NCBI RefSeq assembly: GCF_028389875.1
Contig: NW_026907680.1
Location: 2,232,001-2,296,000 of the forward strand
DNA length: 64,000 nt
Direction: 5' to 3'
Source: Rhea pennata
Taxonomy: Eukaryota; Chordata; Aves; Rheiformes; Rheidae
Under the pieces are notes generated by a model. It saw nothing but the letters and a program-made list of their open reading frames with translations. It searched no databases and was not told where the DNA came from. The position numbers were made by a program, and so were the translations under genes. Positions within the stretch are counted from its first letter, which is position 1, and each line of letters begins with the position of its first letter. Shown in pieces: positions 45,867 to 58,465 of the stretch.

Positions 45867-48634
45867 GCGCTTTCTCTCGCAGCTCCTGCTGTGGGGGGAA
45901 TGGAAAATGCGTGGAGGACAAAGAGGCTAGAAGCTGGTCTGAGGTGCGGATCCTTACCGAGGCTTGTCAGTCTGCAGAGAGAAGGGGACTCAATCCTCAT
46001 GTAGTGCTGATGAAAGTCTCCCTGAGCAGGCGCTCAAGCAAAGCTCCTGCATTTGCAGATGCGCACGCACCAGATGGAACGATGAAGCCTGGTCCTCCAG
46101 AATCGCCATTGCTAGTGAGGGGCCGCAGGCTTTGCCCTGACTTGGGCTTGCTGGAGTGTCAAGGTGCAGCAGAGTGGCACTTGGAGGAGGCTCTCCTTCA
46201 GCAGCTTAAAGGCCTGCCAGCTTTCCTGAGCTCCTTTGCCCTTCTGAGCTGCCTCCCCTGGCGTCCCCCTAGCAGGTCTCTGCAGAAGGGGAAGCCTGCT
46301 CGCCTCAAGGCCAGCCTCTGGGCTCTGCTGCTCTCCTTCCTACCTGCCCTCAGGCTCTGCAACTCCACTAGTTCCCGGGTGCTACAGCCCAGGTGGCCAT
46401 GGACGCTGCTGGCACCAAGCCTCCGGGGTGGCCGCTTCCCCTTCTGGCCCTGGGCACCCGCCTTCTTCCCCTCACACCTGCAAAAGCCCAGCACTCAAGG
46501 GCACCCAAGACACACACAAGAGCTGGCAGTTCCCTCCCACCACGCAGCCAGCACTGGGCCCCAGCAAGGGGGGCCCAGGCTCAAGCACTTCCTCCCCTCA
46601 GAGGCGTACAGCAGCTTTTTCCTCCTCTCCCCACAGGCCCCCTGGCCCCAGGACATGCGTTGGCCATGGCAGGGCCCTCTCCACGCCTCTCTCCAGCACC
46701 AACAAGACGCAGCACACCCCTAGGCCACAGCCACCACAGCTGCAGCCAAAGAGCTACAGCATGACCGCGGCAGAGAGCTGCCCTGGCAGCAGCCCCTGAG
46801 CCCTGACTCCTCAGCTCAGCTCTTCAGGCCTCTCCAAAGTTCCCACGCTGCAAACGCACGAGCTCACTGCACACCCAGCCAAGAGCCACCCGACTTGGGG
46901 CAGTTGGTTTAATTCAGCTTCAGAGAACTTCCTGGGTGCTCGCGTGGCTCACAAGTAGTGCTGGTGCTGCTGCTGCTGCTCCTGCTGCTACTTGGCTGTG
47001 TCTCTGCACACAGCTCTTCTAACCCCTGGGAAGAAGGTAGAAATGAACAGGCTGTGTTCTGCCCCACTAGAAAGGCTGAGAAAGTCTGCAGAGTAGTGCA
47101 GGCTAGTGTTCGCTGATGGTTTTGCTATATTGACTGTCATGGGACTTGAGACCTTGTTTGGACACTGCTAATCTGTTGTGAACCAAGACTGGGGGGGTAC
47201 CTGTGTCCAGTATTCAGCAGTCAAGGAGAGCTTTGCAAAGGGGCACACCAACACTGGAAGCATCCCTTTGCGCTCAGCTACTCAGATTTTGCAGGTGCCA
47301 CTGTTGAAGGCCATTCTCAGCACTCAACAGCTGCCCCCTTGGCTGGAAGGCAAGGCTGAGCCCAGGCCAGCCCTGTGGCTTGCTCATGGGGCAATGGGGT
47401 TGCACCTTGTCTCTCTCGCTCGGCCTCAGAGCCCTCCTGCTTCTCTCCTCCCCTACTCCCTCAACCCTGCTCCCATTTGCAGCCACAGCCCTTCAGCTCC
47501 ACAGCAGTGCTGGGCTTTTGCTGGGGGCTGCGGAGAGGGACTTAGTGACAGGCTTTAAGCCACATCAAGCCCATGTCAGGAAAAGTCACAGCACGCTCTA
47601 GGCAGCACAGTGGCTCCGGGATTACAAGTGGCACCCCTTGCTGCCTCACTGCCCCTCAGTTCTGCCAGGCTTCTCCTGGAGCTGCCACATACCTGCCCTG
47701 TCTTGCAAGGCCCCTCTTGACTGTCCAGTCCTTCCTCCTCTTCCTCTAGGCAGGAGAAGTAGACCTTCAGGGTCACTTGCTTGTCTTCTCCCAGCTGGTA
47801 TTGGATGATCTTTTGAATACTGGGCTTTTCTTCAGCCAGATTCTCAGCACCCTCCTGCACCTGCAAGACAACTCCACACTGTGCAATGTGCCCCACTTCC
47901 AAGTCCACTCCGCTGCTCTCCACATGTTCCTCATCAGCATCTGGAGACTGCAGGACCTCGGCAATCACCAGGCCCCTGGCTCTGGCTTGGCCTGGGCCCC
48001 CCGCCGGACAACGGCTGCTGCAGGCAGGGACTCTGCAGCCCCAGCTGCAGAAGAGCAAGGGGCTCCACAACATTCCCCAGCTACATCACAGCCTGAGCAG
48101 GGTTCCCTGCCTTTCCCATGGGATCAGTCTCCGATGTCTCCTGCTGCCAAATAAATTGTGGAGGGCATTGTCACTTCCAGGAGCAGCAAGTGCGGGCTTC
48201 AACATGGTGGTTTTCTTGAAGGGAAGGTTACTTACACTCTCCTTTGAACCTTGTTTTGAACCTTCCTGTCAGCATCCTTTTGCCCCAAAGGAAAGCTGAA
48301 CAAGGCTGAATATCCCTTTCTTGTTTGCACCAAGCATCTCAATAATCACGCAGCTAAGCAGAAACTGCCCATCTTCTATCACAGAAAGAACCAGAAATTC
48401 CACTGCCACCAGAAAGAGGACCCCAGTGGCTCTACAGGCGTGTTCATGGAGAGTGCAGCACTGAGAGATGCATTGTAAAACTAGAGCACCGCCTTTGAAC
48501 TCAAAGCCCTGGACAAAGTCAGCCAGGGCTCAAAGAAGGGCACTGGAAGGGCTCTTGTACAACCAGCAACCACAGGACAATGCATTTGCAGAATGCAGGC
48601 TAGCACAAGAAGGACCCCAGTCAGGAACACTTAC

Positions 48635-48758
48635 CACTCCTGTGTTCTGATGGCCTACATTCACAGGCTGTGTAGCACGTACCCTAGCTTCTGGACGTGG
48701 TTTCTTTCCACCTGCTGCTGCATTCTGTGCAGAGCACTGTGAGGAGACTGGGAATGGA
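48635..48758 (-). other. C-type module exon of copy 2
   Basis: 124 bp, phase 2 to 0, encoding PFPVSSQCSAQNAAAGGKK and ending before GTAAGT. Close to the C-type exons at 12987 and 14571. Confidence 0.65.
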
Positions 48759-49423
48759 CTGCAAATATACACACGGGGAGGTGGTATGAGCACAGGGGGA
48801 GTAGGATCTCCACTCCCCCCTCACAAGCTGGGCACCTGCTTCTGCAGCAGAAGGCAGTGCTGCAGCAGAAGCACAGGGGTTCCACTGACTGCAGGTACAT
48901 CAACAGCTGTGAAGACTACCCCCAAATAAAACACTCAGGGCTGCACATCATGCCCGAAAGAGAGCTCTAAGCTCGCCCACAGCATGACTTTCTCTCCATG
49001 CAGTGAGGATAGAAGCAGGGTCAGCTACAGGACAGGCTCCAACTCATACCACTACCCCTGTCCTGCCACATGCATTAGCCACTGCTCCATGGCCCCAAAG
49101 ACTCTGTGTTCAGGGATGGGCAATGGATGGTTGCTGGGCTCCCAGTGTCAAAGAAGGAGAAAGGCATCAAGGCAGTCAAGCACAAAGCCTTTGGCAGCTG
49201 GGAGCCAGCACAGAGCTCTGAAGAACCCTTCCCCACAGACAGAGCCCATATGAAGGCGGAGCATGCATGCAGGTCACTGGGACTCAGCCGCTGGGAAGCC
49301 TTGCTCCCAAAGCACTTTCAGAGCAGCCTGCCCCAGCCCTGGCAATGCAGCCCTAACCAACCTGTGCTGGGTGGCTGCTCCCTTCATCAGGCAAGGGGGA
49401 AAGAAGCAAGGCAAAGTACTCAC

Positions 49424-49509
49424 GTTGGAAAAATACTTGGAAGAGGAGTAGAGGACAAAAAAGGAGCCGCTCTAGTGGCTGTGAACATTGAGTCCCTCAT
49501 CACCTTCAT
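49424..49509 (-). other. M-type module exon of copy 2
   Basis: 86 bp, phase 0 to 2, beginning MKVMRDSMFTATRAAP, acceptor CCTTTGCAG, donor GTGAGT. Confidence 0.65.
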
Positions 49510-50298
49510 CTGCAAAGGTGAGAAAGAGAGGTGAGATGCTGCCAAGGAAAGGATCTTGCTGCTCACAAGGGCAGCCCATGTTTCCATGCTTCAGAGAAGA
49601 AGCTGCCTCTCAGAATTGCAGAAACAACCCTTGCTCTTGCTCTGCAGCCCCTCCATTCTACACAACAACAGCTGTGGGGGAATAGGGGAGAATGGCTAAA
49701 AGCTCTGGCAGGCTTTTGTCGAGGGCAAGAGCCGAGAGTCTGAGTTAAGAGAGCAGTTCCTGCCTATAGAGAATTCAAGGGAGGGAAGCCCAGGGGAAGG
49801 CAGCTCACTAAACTCTAGGGAAATGTGTCGGTCAGCCTGCTAGGGAGGATGAGAGAGAGCAGTGGGGGCTGCAATACATCTGTTTTACCAGGAGGAAACG
49901 TTTTTCTCAGTCCCTGCGCTCATCCTTTCCCTAAACCTTCCTGTCAGCACCCTTTTGCTCTGAAAGGCAGTTGAGCAAGGCTGAACATCCCTTTCTTGTT
50001 CAGACCAAGCATCTGAATAATCACACAGCTGAGCAAAAACTCTCCATCTCGTATTACAGAAAGGCTCAGTGCTTCCATGGCCACCAGAAAGAGCAGTGTG
50101 TTCATGGAGAGTGCAGGAGTTACAGATATATTGTAAAACTAGTGCAGAAGTGGCATTTCTGAAAGCAAAGCCCCAGGGAAAGTCCGACAAGGCTAAGCAG
50201 AACCCATGGGAAGGGCCCTTCTACAGCCAGTGCCCAGAGCACAATGCTTTGGCAGAAAGCAAGCTGGCAAAAGAAGGACCTCCATCAGGAGCACCTAC

Positions 50299-50419
50299 CT
50301 CTGTTGACTTCTGATGGCCATGTACAGGCCACGCAGCTGCTGCTCGAGCTTCTGGCATTTGCGTCCTCCTGCCCAGTAATTCCTTCTTCGCAGAATGTGA
50401 GTGAATTCCTGGAAGCATG
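50299..50419 (-). other. First C-type module exon of copy 2
   Basis: 121 bp, the same length and phase as 11323-11443. Encodes SMLPGIHSHSAKKELLGRR across its start. Confidence 0.65.
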
Positions 50420-51774
50420 CTGCAAATACACACCGCGGGGATGTGTGCCACAGGACACTCAGGACTGCACAACATGCCCAAAAGAAAACTCGAGGAGCCC
50501 ACAGTTGAGACTTTTTCTCCAGGCACCAAGGAGAGCAGCAGCGTCAGCTCCAAGGACAGGCTCCAGGACACACCATTACCCACTGTCCTGAGCACTCCAG
50601 TAGCCACTGCTGTGTAGCCCCCAAGGACAAGCTTTCTTGGAAGCTTCAGAAATGGAACCGGGAATAACTGCTCCGTCCCTTGCAGTCCTTCTCTCTTCAG
50701 GCACTTATGTCCCTCCTTCCCATCCTCTTCAAAGAGCCCAAACAACCTGTCCTTGCCTCTAAGGGCTGCCTGAGCCAAGGGCACATCCTCTCGAGCCTGC
50801 TGCTCGCCACCCCTGACTGCTGCCTGGAAATGACCTTCCTTCCTCCTTGCTGCTGGCAGTCAAAGGAAGGGCATTGCCCAAGGGGAAACACCACAGCTTT
50901 GGGGAGATATTCACCCAAGGCATCCTCCCCTCCAGCAGCATTCCTTGCAGCCCTCTCTTCCACCTCACTCCTCTCTACTAGGCTGCTCACCACAGCTCTA
51001 CATGCCTGGAGACATTGTTGGCAAAGGATTCTGTGGCAGCAGGCACAGAGGCTCTCTCTCACCTGAAACAGGGCCCTTCTGCCTCTTCCAGGCCCTGCAT
51101 GTATGTGCACACACATAGACTCCCCTTTGCATTCACATCCACCAACTCTGCACAAGTGTGTGTCATGCTTCAGTGACACACAGAGATGCCAGCCAGTGGG
51201 GTGTAGTCACACTCTGTTGGTGCCAGCCACCAGAGGGGACTTCAAAGGAAGAAAAGGGCTCCTAGCTCCCAAAATTCATCCACAACTCTGCAAACAGCCT
51301 CTGCTCCTTGGCCTTGCTGCCAGCAGGGCTCCGATTTCACTTTGACATACAAAGCTCGATCCTGTCCTGGCCACAAAAGACATCCTCCGCCTTTCCTCCT
51401 GCCTAACTGCATACTCACAGGTCTGAGCAAACAACGCACACCCTGTGGCAAAGCTCACACCAACACCTCCCTCTTCACAAGGCTTGACAAGAGCATGCAG
51501 ACTTTTCCTCAGCCTCCAAAATTGCCCTGAGACACCCAGCACTGCTCTCCGCAAATGAGCAGCATCCACATTTATTTCACCTACGCGCTAGGAGAAAAGG
51601 CCCTCCTCTTCCAAAAGGACCACTTACATTGACTTTCCCAAAGGTCTGGAAGCTGAAAGCAGAAGCAGCAGCGGAAAGAAGCCAAGAGCAGGCTCTGACA
51701 GGCACTTGCTCCGGGCTGCCCAGCCAGCAAGAGAGGCCTAGTCCTCATGGCAGAGTTTAAAAGGCATTCAGGCG

Positions 51775-53175
51775 GCACGGCTCCCTTCTGCCGGGGAGGG
51801 CGGCAGGGCTGTGTGAGCAGGGTGTGCGTGCAGCCAGGTGTGCCCAGGGCTGTGCCTGAGAGCAGTGTTCTGGGAGGTCAGGGTGCCCAGGGCCATGCCT
51901 CTGCCACCTGCCTTGGTCAGCACTCAGCCTGCCTGGGCAACTGCCTGCAGGGCTGCGGGGAGAAGCCGTGGGGGGAAGGAGCAGCCCACAAAAGGGCAGG
52001 ATCACAGTGCCCCAGAGCGGGGGCTGCGTGGGGCAAAGCTGCTCAAAGCTGCTGCTCAGCCCCAGGAGCTTGCCCAGAGGAAAGTCAAGGCAGGGACGAC
52101 TCCACAGGGAAAGATGTTTCCCCAGTGTTGGCTTTCTGTTCCATGCTGTTTTTTGGGGGGAAGGGAAAAGGAGGTGCCAAGGCTGGAGAAGAGCTGGAGA
52201 CTGGGGAGGCTGCTGAGGGGTCAGCAGGTCTGTGAGGAAGCTCAGAAAGTGCTTTTGCCCCTGCTCTGCCCATGCACAGCAGCAGCAGCAGCAGCTCTGC
52301 TGGCCCCAGGAGCCTTTGTGGAGCTGCTCCTTGGCACCTGCCAAGAGGTGCGTGCCCCGAAGCAGTGCCCTGCTGCTGGGAGGGATCTCTGGGGCACAGA
52401 CAAGTGCCCCAGAAGTGGGCTGGGGTCTGTTGGCTAAGGCAGGCAATGGACGCAGGAGAGGGCATTTGGTGCTGACAGGAAAAGCTGCAGGCGGTGGAGC
52501 CATGGTGCGAGAAGGGGAGGAAGGTAGAGCAGAAGTGCGGTGGGAGGGAGAGTTAGGGAATTTAGCTCTCTTCCCCTCCAGTGCAGACGTTTTCTTCCAG
52601 AAAACATGGAGAGGAATGAGTGGTTCTGGTTTTGGTTTGTTTGGAAAGGTTGATCCCTACCAGAAGCAAGCAAGGCAGAAAGACATCTTGGGCTGGCGTT
52701 TTCCTCCAGACCACGATTGTCGCAGCAGAGAGTCAGCTGCCCGTATGGGAGCATGATTTGGATCGGAAAAGAGCACGGGATCTCCTCATCACAAAGGCCT
52801 TAAGCCATACTGGGGAGCCAAAGCCCTCAGGGAAAGCCCACAATTTTCTCAGCCCGGTCTTCAAGTATGGCCTCAGAAGGCAAGTGGGCCTCTTGGCATG
52901 CTGGGCTGCCACCTTCAGCAGGAGCGCTCCTAAAGGGGTTGAATTCTTGCTTTTCTCTTTACTCATACAGTTTCAAGAAGAAAACAAGAACTCCCCGGCC
53001 TTGTCCCCTGCCACACTGAGATAACTGTGGCTCCTACGGGCTCCATTTGCACAACCACCCTGGAAGAGTCTGCATAGGTATTGTCAGAGAAGGAAAGCTC
53101 CTCAGATCCACTGGAGATGTGGGCCTTCCACTTGTGTATGCAGTGTGCTTCCCAGGCTCCGACAAAGGAAAGGCA
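51775..53175. repeat. Segmental duplication block, inverted copy of ~3.0-4.9 kb
   Basis: 51.78-52.60 kb matches 4.08-4.90 kb inverted, then jumps at about 52605 to sequence matching 3.33 kb and below. It therefore lacks the 3.33-4.08 kb segment. Includes the unidentified open segment 52620-53024 (third copy) and a CAG repeat at about 52277-52296 shorter than its partner. Confidence 0.75.
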
Positions 53176-53179
53176 GACT

Positions 53180-54025
53180 TTATGCACCCTGAGAGCTCCT
53201 GGAGAGACAACACAGCAGGGCCAGCAAGCAGACGGGCTCTGCTGGACCTCCTACTTAAAAAGAAGGGAAGGCTGCATGCGGATATCAAGACTGGCAGCAA
53301 CCTTGGCTGCAGTGGCCGTGAGAGTGTGGAGCTGAGGATCCTGAGAGGATGGAAGAGCACAAAATGTGGGATGCCAACACTAGACTGCAGCAGAGCAGAC
53401 TTTGGCCTCTACAGGCAGCTGTCTAGGAGAACCCCATGCCAGAGGCTCCCAGAAGTAAGAGGGAAATCAAAGAAAGCTTCTTTGGAGTCCCGGAGTTCCT
53501 CCTCCAGGCTGTGTCCAATTCTGGGCTCCACAACACAAGAGAGACGTGGAGCTACCAGGTGGAGTCCTGCCCCAGAAGGGCTACTAAGATCAGGAAGGGA
53601 GTGGAGCATCTCTCCCACAGGGAACGGTGGAGAGAGCTGGGCCTGTTCAGCCTGGGGCAGAGAAGGCTGAGGGGGGGAATCTCAGCAATGTGTATAAGTA
53701 TCTGCAGGGTGGGTGTCGAGAGGATGGGGCCAGACTCTGTTCAGTGGAGCCCAGCGATAGGATGAGAGGCAACAGGCCAGAGTGAAACCCAGGAAGGTCC
53801 ATCTGAAGACAAAGGAATAAGCCTTTTCCCTGGGAGGAGTGACAGAGCACTGGAACAGGTTGCCCAGAGAGGCTGTGGAGTCTCCATGCCCGGAGACAGT
53901 CAGAAGCCGTCTGGACAGGGTCCTAGGCAAGCTGCCCTAGGTGACCCTGCGTGAGCAGGGCAGGTGCACTAGAGGCTCTCCAGGTCCCTTCCAACCTCAA
54001 AGAGCTCTGTGATTCTGTGGTTCTG
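53180..54025 (+). mobile_element. CR1 LINE 3' fragment (older subfamily)
   Basis: Contains GGGCCTGTTCAGCCTGGGGC, GGATGGGGCCAGACTCTGTT and GGTGACCCTGCGTGAGCAGG, and ends CCTTCCAACCTCAAAGAG then GTGATTCTGTGG. It interrupts the duplicated block; arms A and A' lack it. Confidence 0.8.
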
Positions 54026-54880
54026 AGAGCTGAGGCCAGGTCCTGCACAGGGCCGTGCAGGGAGAGCTCCTGTCATGCCAGGGCTGGCTGAGTCTTGCCA
54101 TGGCCCTGGCATCACTGCAGCTTCTGCTCACATGCTGCGTGGGATGGAAAGCAGAGAGAGCCTTTGTGGAGGCTCTGTGCAGGTGTTTGGGCTGCTTGAT
54201 GGCCTGGTCAGGTTGCTGTGTCCACCTGTAGATGAGGTTGAGGTGAGACTTCAGCCCAGGCTTAGCCCAGGTAGAGCAGGGCTGCAGCCTGGGTCATTGC
54301 AGGCTGCTCAGGTGCTGTCCTGCCACTGGGGCCAGGCGTGGACCCTTGTCTCTGGCACGCAGCCCTCCCCGGCGAGGCCCATGCACAGCACCCACAAGCG
54401 GGCAGTGCCAGGCCAGCGTGCACCTGACACCTTCATGTTCACCATCAACCCAGCTGTCCCTGCCCTGCCTCGGGGCAGGGATCTCGCCCCAGGCACCGGG
54501 GCTGCAGCTCGGCCGCCTTCCCCTCAGCACGGTCACACGGCAGCTCCTGGCCTGGCAGCAGCGCCGGCAGCAGCCGCTCTCCCAGCCCCCGGGGCTCCGC
54601 ACGCTCCAGCTGGGGAAAGACGTGGCTGCGTTTGCAGAGCTCGCGGGGCTTTAGTCTCCTGGGGCTCCAGCCAGAGATGTCTGTTCCCGAGGTGCTGGAG
54701 CAGGTCAGGCTGCTTCCCGCAGCAGGAAGCCCAGCTGCAGCTGGCTCCAGCGCTGCGCCTGGCACAGCTGCATCCCAGCCCGGGGCAGGAGCTGCCAGCA
54801 GCGGCGGTCTCAGCCACAGGGGCCTCAGCTCTCCCTGCCTACCCGTAGGGCATAGACAGCAGGAAAGCATAGCACAGGCA
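54026..54880. other. Unique GC-rich stretch, no supported gene
   Basis: Frames of 140-257 codons occur on both strands at once, with high Pro/Ala/Leu from base composition and no recognisable motif. Not matched elsewhere in the window. Confidence 0.35.
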
Positions 54881-55099
54881 CGTTCTGTGAATATGATAGT
54901 GCTTGATGTTTGCCACAGCTCTTATCCATTGCTAAGCACAAGCAGTACTGACCGGGCCAGAAGGTGGGCTTTCTTGAAGAAAAGCCGAGCAGTCTTTAAG
55001 CACTGCCAGCCCCCTTGGACATCTTCAGATACTGCAGGCTCTTGTAGATGGAAATTCATCATTCAAAGGTCATTTCTCCAGAGACTAATTCAACCTCTT

Positions 55100-58000
55100 T
55101 CACAACAATTGCTCCTCTGCAGTCCCTGCTTTGGGACAGGACTATTTCAAAGCAGCGAGCTCATCAGAGCAGTGCTTTTTGCTCCAGGATCTTTTGCTTG
55201 CCCAGCACTGAGCTGTTCTTCTACAGCTTTTGCCAGTTGCTGGAATGTCCACAAACCTATTGCCTAACGCTGGCATTTTTGAATGTCATCCCATGCAGTG
55301 TCATTTATTGGCCTCTGAGAATTTATCAGATCATGTGGGATGGAGGAAGACAGTGAGGGTCTTCGTGGTTGGTTTAAATACTCCTGTAGATGAGCTTTCC
55401 TGGAAGCAAGGCTGTTTCGACAGGGCAAGTTATGTGTGTGTGTTCTAAGCTGACCAACGGCGTAAGAAGATGTTGTCTCTGGGTTTAAACAAAATGTGTG
55501 GTGCATATCCAGTGGAATTTCCTTCACTCAAGAGCCCATTGAGTGATAATCAAACACAAAAAATCAAATGTCTTCCTCTGTGTGGGCCCCTTTCATTTTG
55601 AGTTCCTCTGAGGGCTTTACATCTCTCTACATTTTTGCACCATCCACTCCCAAGTACTATTTATTTCCACAAACGTTTTGGGCTGTGTGTGCTGAAAAAC
55701 TAACATTGGATCTTTTTCCCCTCTCCCAGGTGCAGGTGAAGTTGGAAGTGCATGTGTTGGCCTCCACGCATCTACTGAAGGATCTGCAGCAAATGCAGAT
55801 GTACCCCAGGACTCCACTTTCCAGGGCAATACAGAGGAATCGTGATATTCTGAGCAGAAAGGATGTGGCTTGCACAAAAGACTATGCAAAGCTGGTGAAA
55901 AATATTTGCTTTACACAGCACGGTAATGGTTTCCCACTAAGTGGTCTGGCTGTGAGAAATCCTTACTGCAGGCTGAACCTAAACTCCAAGGGGTTTCAAA
56001 AGTTGCCAGGCACACTGCACTTCCCTCTAACAAGCCTGCAGGGATATGGAGCTTGTCTGGCACCGTAAAGTCCATGTCCCTTCTCGTGCGAGTAACCAAC
56101 TGGCTAACCTTTCTTCTGCAGCTTGATGGAGCTGCCTAAGTATTTTGTATGGAAGCACATGTGTGGTCTTGCTCAAGTCAGGTGCTGCCTTTTAGCCACA
56201 GCAGTCCCTCTGCTCCCTTCCATTCTCGTCCTGCTACAGACATGTAGCGTTTTCAACGTTCTCTTAGCACTGAGCACATTGCTCTTGGATCTGTGTCCCC
56301 TACTTAAGTCCTCCTGCAGTGGAAAACCCTGTAGTGAAGCCGAAAGCTTTCCGAGGGCTCAGCTGGCAGCGCTGGGCACTACAGATTACTGCTGCTTCCG
56401 TGCGCCTCTGGAGGTGGCTGTAAAAGCACGGTCGAGTGAGAGGAGTGCCAAGAGAACTACAGTGTGGTTTTGTTATACGAGTTTCACTACGCCACGTTGG
56501 TTTGGAGATACCTTAATGTTGCAGCTCTAGAGGCTTTCAGGCACTAGACTAACCACGCTGCCACTCCGGGGACACTTCCTCTGAGAAGTCCAGGGATGTT
56601 AAGATACAGGTGTGTCTGTCCCTGCCTCCTCATTCCTCAATCCTTTCTAGAAGCTGGCCTGACAGATGAGCCAAGCTTTCGGTTACTGTGACTTGCTGGT
56701 CACGCCAGAGCTGTAGCCCTGCTGAAGGGCAGAGTAAAGGGTGTCTCAGTAACACGAGTTTCTCAGCGAGTTCTCTGCCGTCATCGAACACCTGCATTTG
56801 TCATCCCACAGCTGCACGCATGCCCCTTGGAGGGCAGTGATCCCAGGCTGCTGGGACAGGGGAAGTTCCTTCCAAGGGCTGCTGAGGAAGAGCGGTTGTA
56901 CTGCGGGGAAGAAAGAGCTCGGAAATTCTCTTCTACCTAGGATTTCTCAGTCCCTAAGAGGCAGGAGCCGTCACCTGGCTTCAGCGGTGCTTGGGAGGTG
57001 ACTTGCGCCTCATCAGCTCCTAGGCCAGCAGCAGGCACGTGGATTTCCTCCTGGTTCTGATGCCACTTCTCCCGAAGAACCACCAGCACCAGGCCCAGTG
57101 CCCCTTTGGGAGCTTCCGAGGTCACTTCTGGTAGGCCAGGAGCAGGCCCACTGCTGCTGCTCCACTTCAGGAGGTCACTTCTGCCTCAGGACCTGACAGG
57201 TCACTGGCAGGCCCAGGACGGCAGTGCTGACTGCGAGGCCACTACTCCCTCAGGCCCGGAGAGACCAGTGGCAGGCACAAGGCTTTGATGCTGAGTGTGA
57301 GGGCACTTGTGCCGTGCACCCGGGAGCCTCGCAGCAGGAAAATGGTGTCAGTGCTGACAGGGAGGTGATTCCAGCCCCACCCACCTGGAAGCCAGGAGGA
57401 GGAATCTTGCTGCTGCTTCTGCTAGTGAGCTCACTTGCGCCTCAAGACCTGAGAGGCCACCAGTGGCCACAAGGCTGCTGTTAGTGCCTGGGAAGGAGCA
57501 ACCAGCCTGGGGAGGCAGCAGGGGTGTTGGCAAGCTCAGTGCAGGAGAGGAGAGCAGCAGGTGTTGTGCAGCTGCCTCCAGGAGGGCTCCACGCTGTCTC
57601 CCATTGCTTCTTCAACAATGTCCTGATGAAGCAGGGACTTGGTGTGTAACCAGGGAGGGGTGCTGATACCTGGCTGTGCTGGAAAGGAGCTTTTCAGAGA
57701 AGGACCTGGGGGTTGTGGTGGGCACCAAGCTGACCATGAACCAGCAATGTGCTCTGGTGGCAAAGAGCAGCCATGGTATCCTGGGCTGCATCAGGAAGAG
57801 CATTGCCAGCAGGTGGAGGCAGGTGATCCTTCCCCTCTGCTCAGCACTGGTGAGGCCGCACCTGGAGAGCTTGGTCCACCAGCACAAGAGAAACATGGAC
57901 CTACTGGAGTGAGTCCAACCACAAAGAAGACTAAGGGCCTGGAGCATCTCCTGTATGAGGAGAGACAGAGATAGCTGGGCCTGTTCAGTGTGTAAGGGGA

Positions 58001-58292
58001 GAAGGCTCAGGGCAATTTGAATGTACAGAAGTACCTGATGGGGACATGGCATAAAGAAGACAGAGACAGATTCTTCTGTGACAGCCAGTGGCAGGATGGG
58101 AGGCAACAGGCACATGTAGAAATACAAGAAATTCCATTGAAATATAAGAAAAGACTTTCTACTGCAAGAGCGATGGAAGACTGGACCAAGTTGCTCAGCA
58201 GGACTGTGAGTCTCCATCCTTGCTGCTGCTCAAAACCCAACTGGACACAGTCTCAGTCAGCATGCTCCAGGTATACCTCCAGGTATAAAAGA
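55100..58292. repeat. Segmental duplication block, inverted copy of 1-2.75 kb
   Basis: Collinear in reverse with the window start. It lacks the CR1 found at 1874-2183 and has an extra ~930 bp at 56337-57267. Includes unidentified open segments at 55720-56068 and 56123-56330 matching those of arm A. Confidence 0.75.
56337..57267. other. Extra ~930 bp in the right-hand duplicate
   Basis: Arms A and A' run directly from GGAAAACCCTGTAGTG through about 30 bp into GGCAGGCACAAGGC, whereas this copy carries additional sequence between them. Either an insertion here or a deletion in the other two. No element type recognised. Confidence 0.45.
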
Positions 58293-58350
58293 AAAGAGGG
58301 TGGAGGCAGATGTTCTCCAGGGGTGCTTTCCAACTTCAGCAATGCGTTGA
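57640..58350 (+). mobile_element. CR1 LINE 3' fragment with the end of the reverse-transcriptase ORF
   Basis: 57676-57912 encodes the CR1 ORF2 C-terminus (EKDLGVVVGTKLTMNQQCAL). The CR1 3' part follows, with CTGGGCCTGTTCAGTGTG. Inverted partner of 1-700. Confidence 0.8.
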
Positions 58351-58465
58351 TTCAGTGATTTGGTGATGCTGCCATTTGTGAAGTCACTTGTGAGCTGCCT
58401 AGAGGAACTTTGCTTCTCCATGGAAGAACTCCTCTGTATCACAGAGCAGTCAGTGCCTCTGCAAA

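Larger units (their letters stand above)
46909..51770 (-). pseudogene. CCDC81-like paralogue, HU-less and module-contracted (copy 2)
   Basis: Inverted partial duplicate of the gene at 6.3-18.7 kb. Recognisable exons in transcript order: C-type 50299-50419 (matches 11323-11443), M-type 49424-49509, C-type 48635-48758, acidic exon ending 47693, last exon 46909-47025. All keep open frames, splice sites and phase. The last exon encodes only 38 residues (GLEELCAETQPSSSRSSS to CEPREHPGSSLKLN) against 284 in copy 1. Homology upstream stops near 51770, corresponding to 10.44 kb, so exons 1-7 with both HU domains and the start are missing. It may be dead, or transcribed from a new start as a tail-only protein. 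Confidence 0.6.

Noticed and set aside
54075..54870. 257-codon plus frame with 141-codon minus partner
   Set aside because: Composition-driven, both strands open, no motif or duplicate to test it against.
57676..57912. Frame resembling a reverse-transcriptase C-terminus as a host gene
   Set aside because: It is the end of a truncated CR1 ORF2, followed by CR1 3' sequence.
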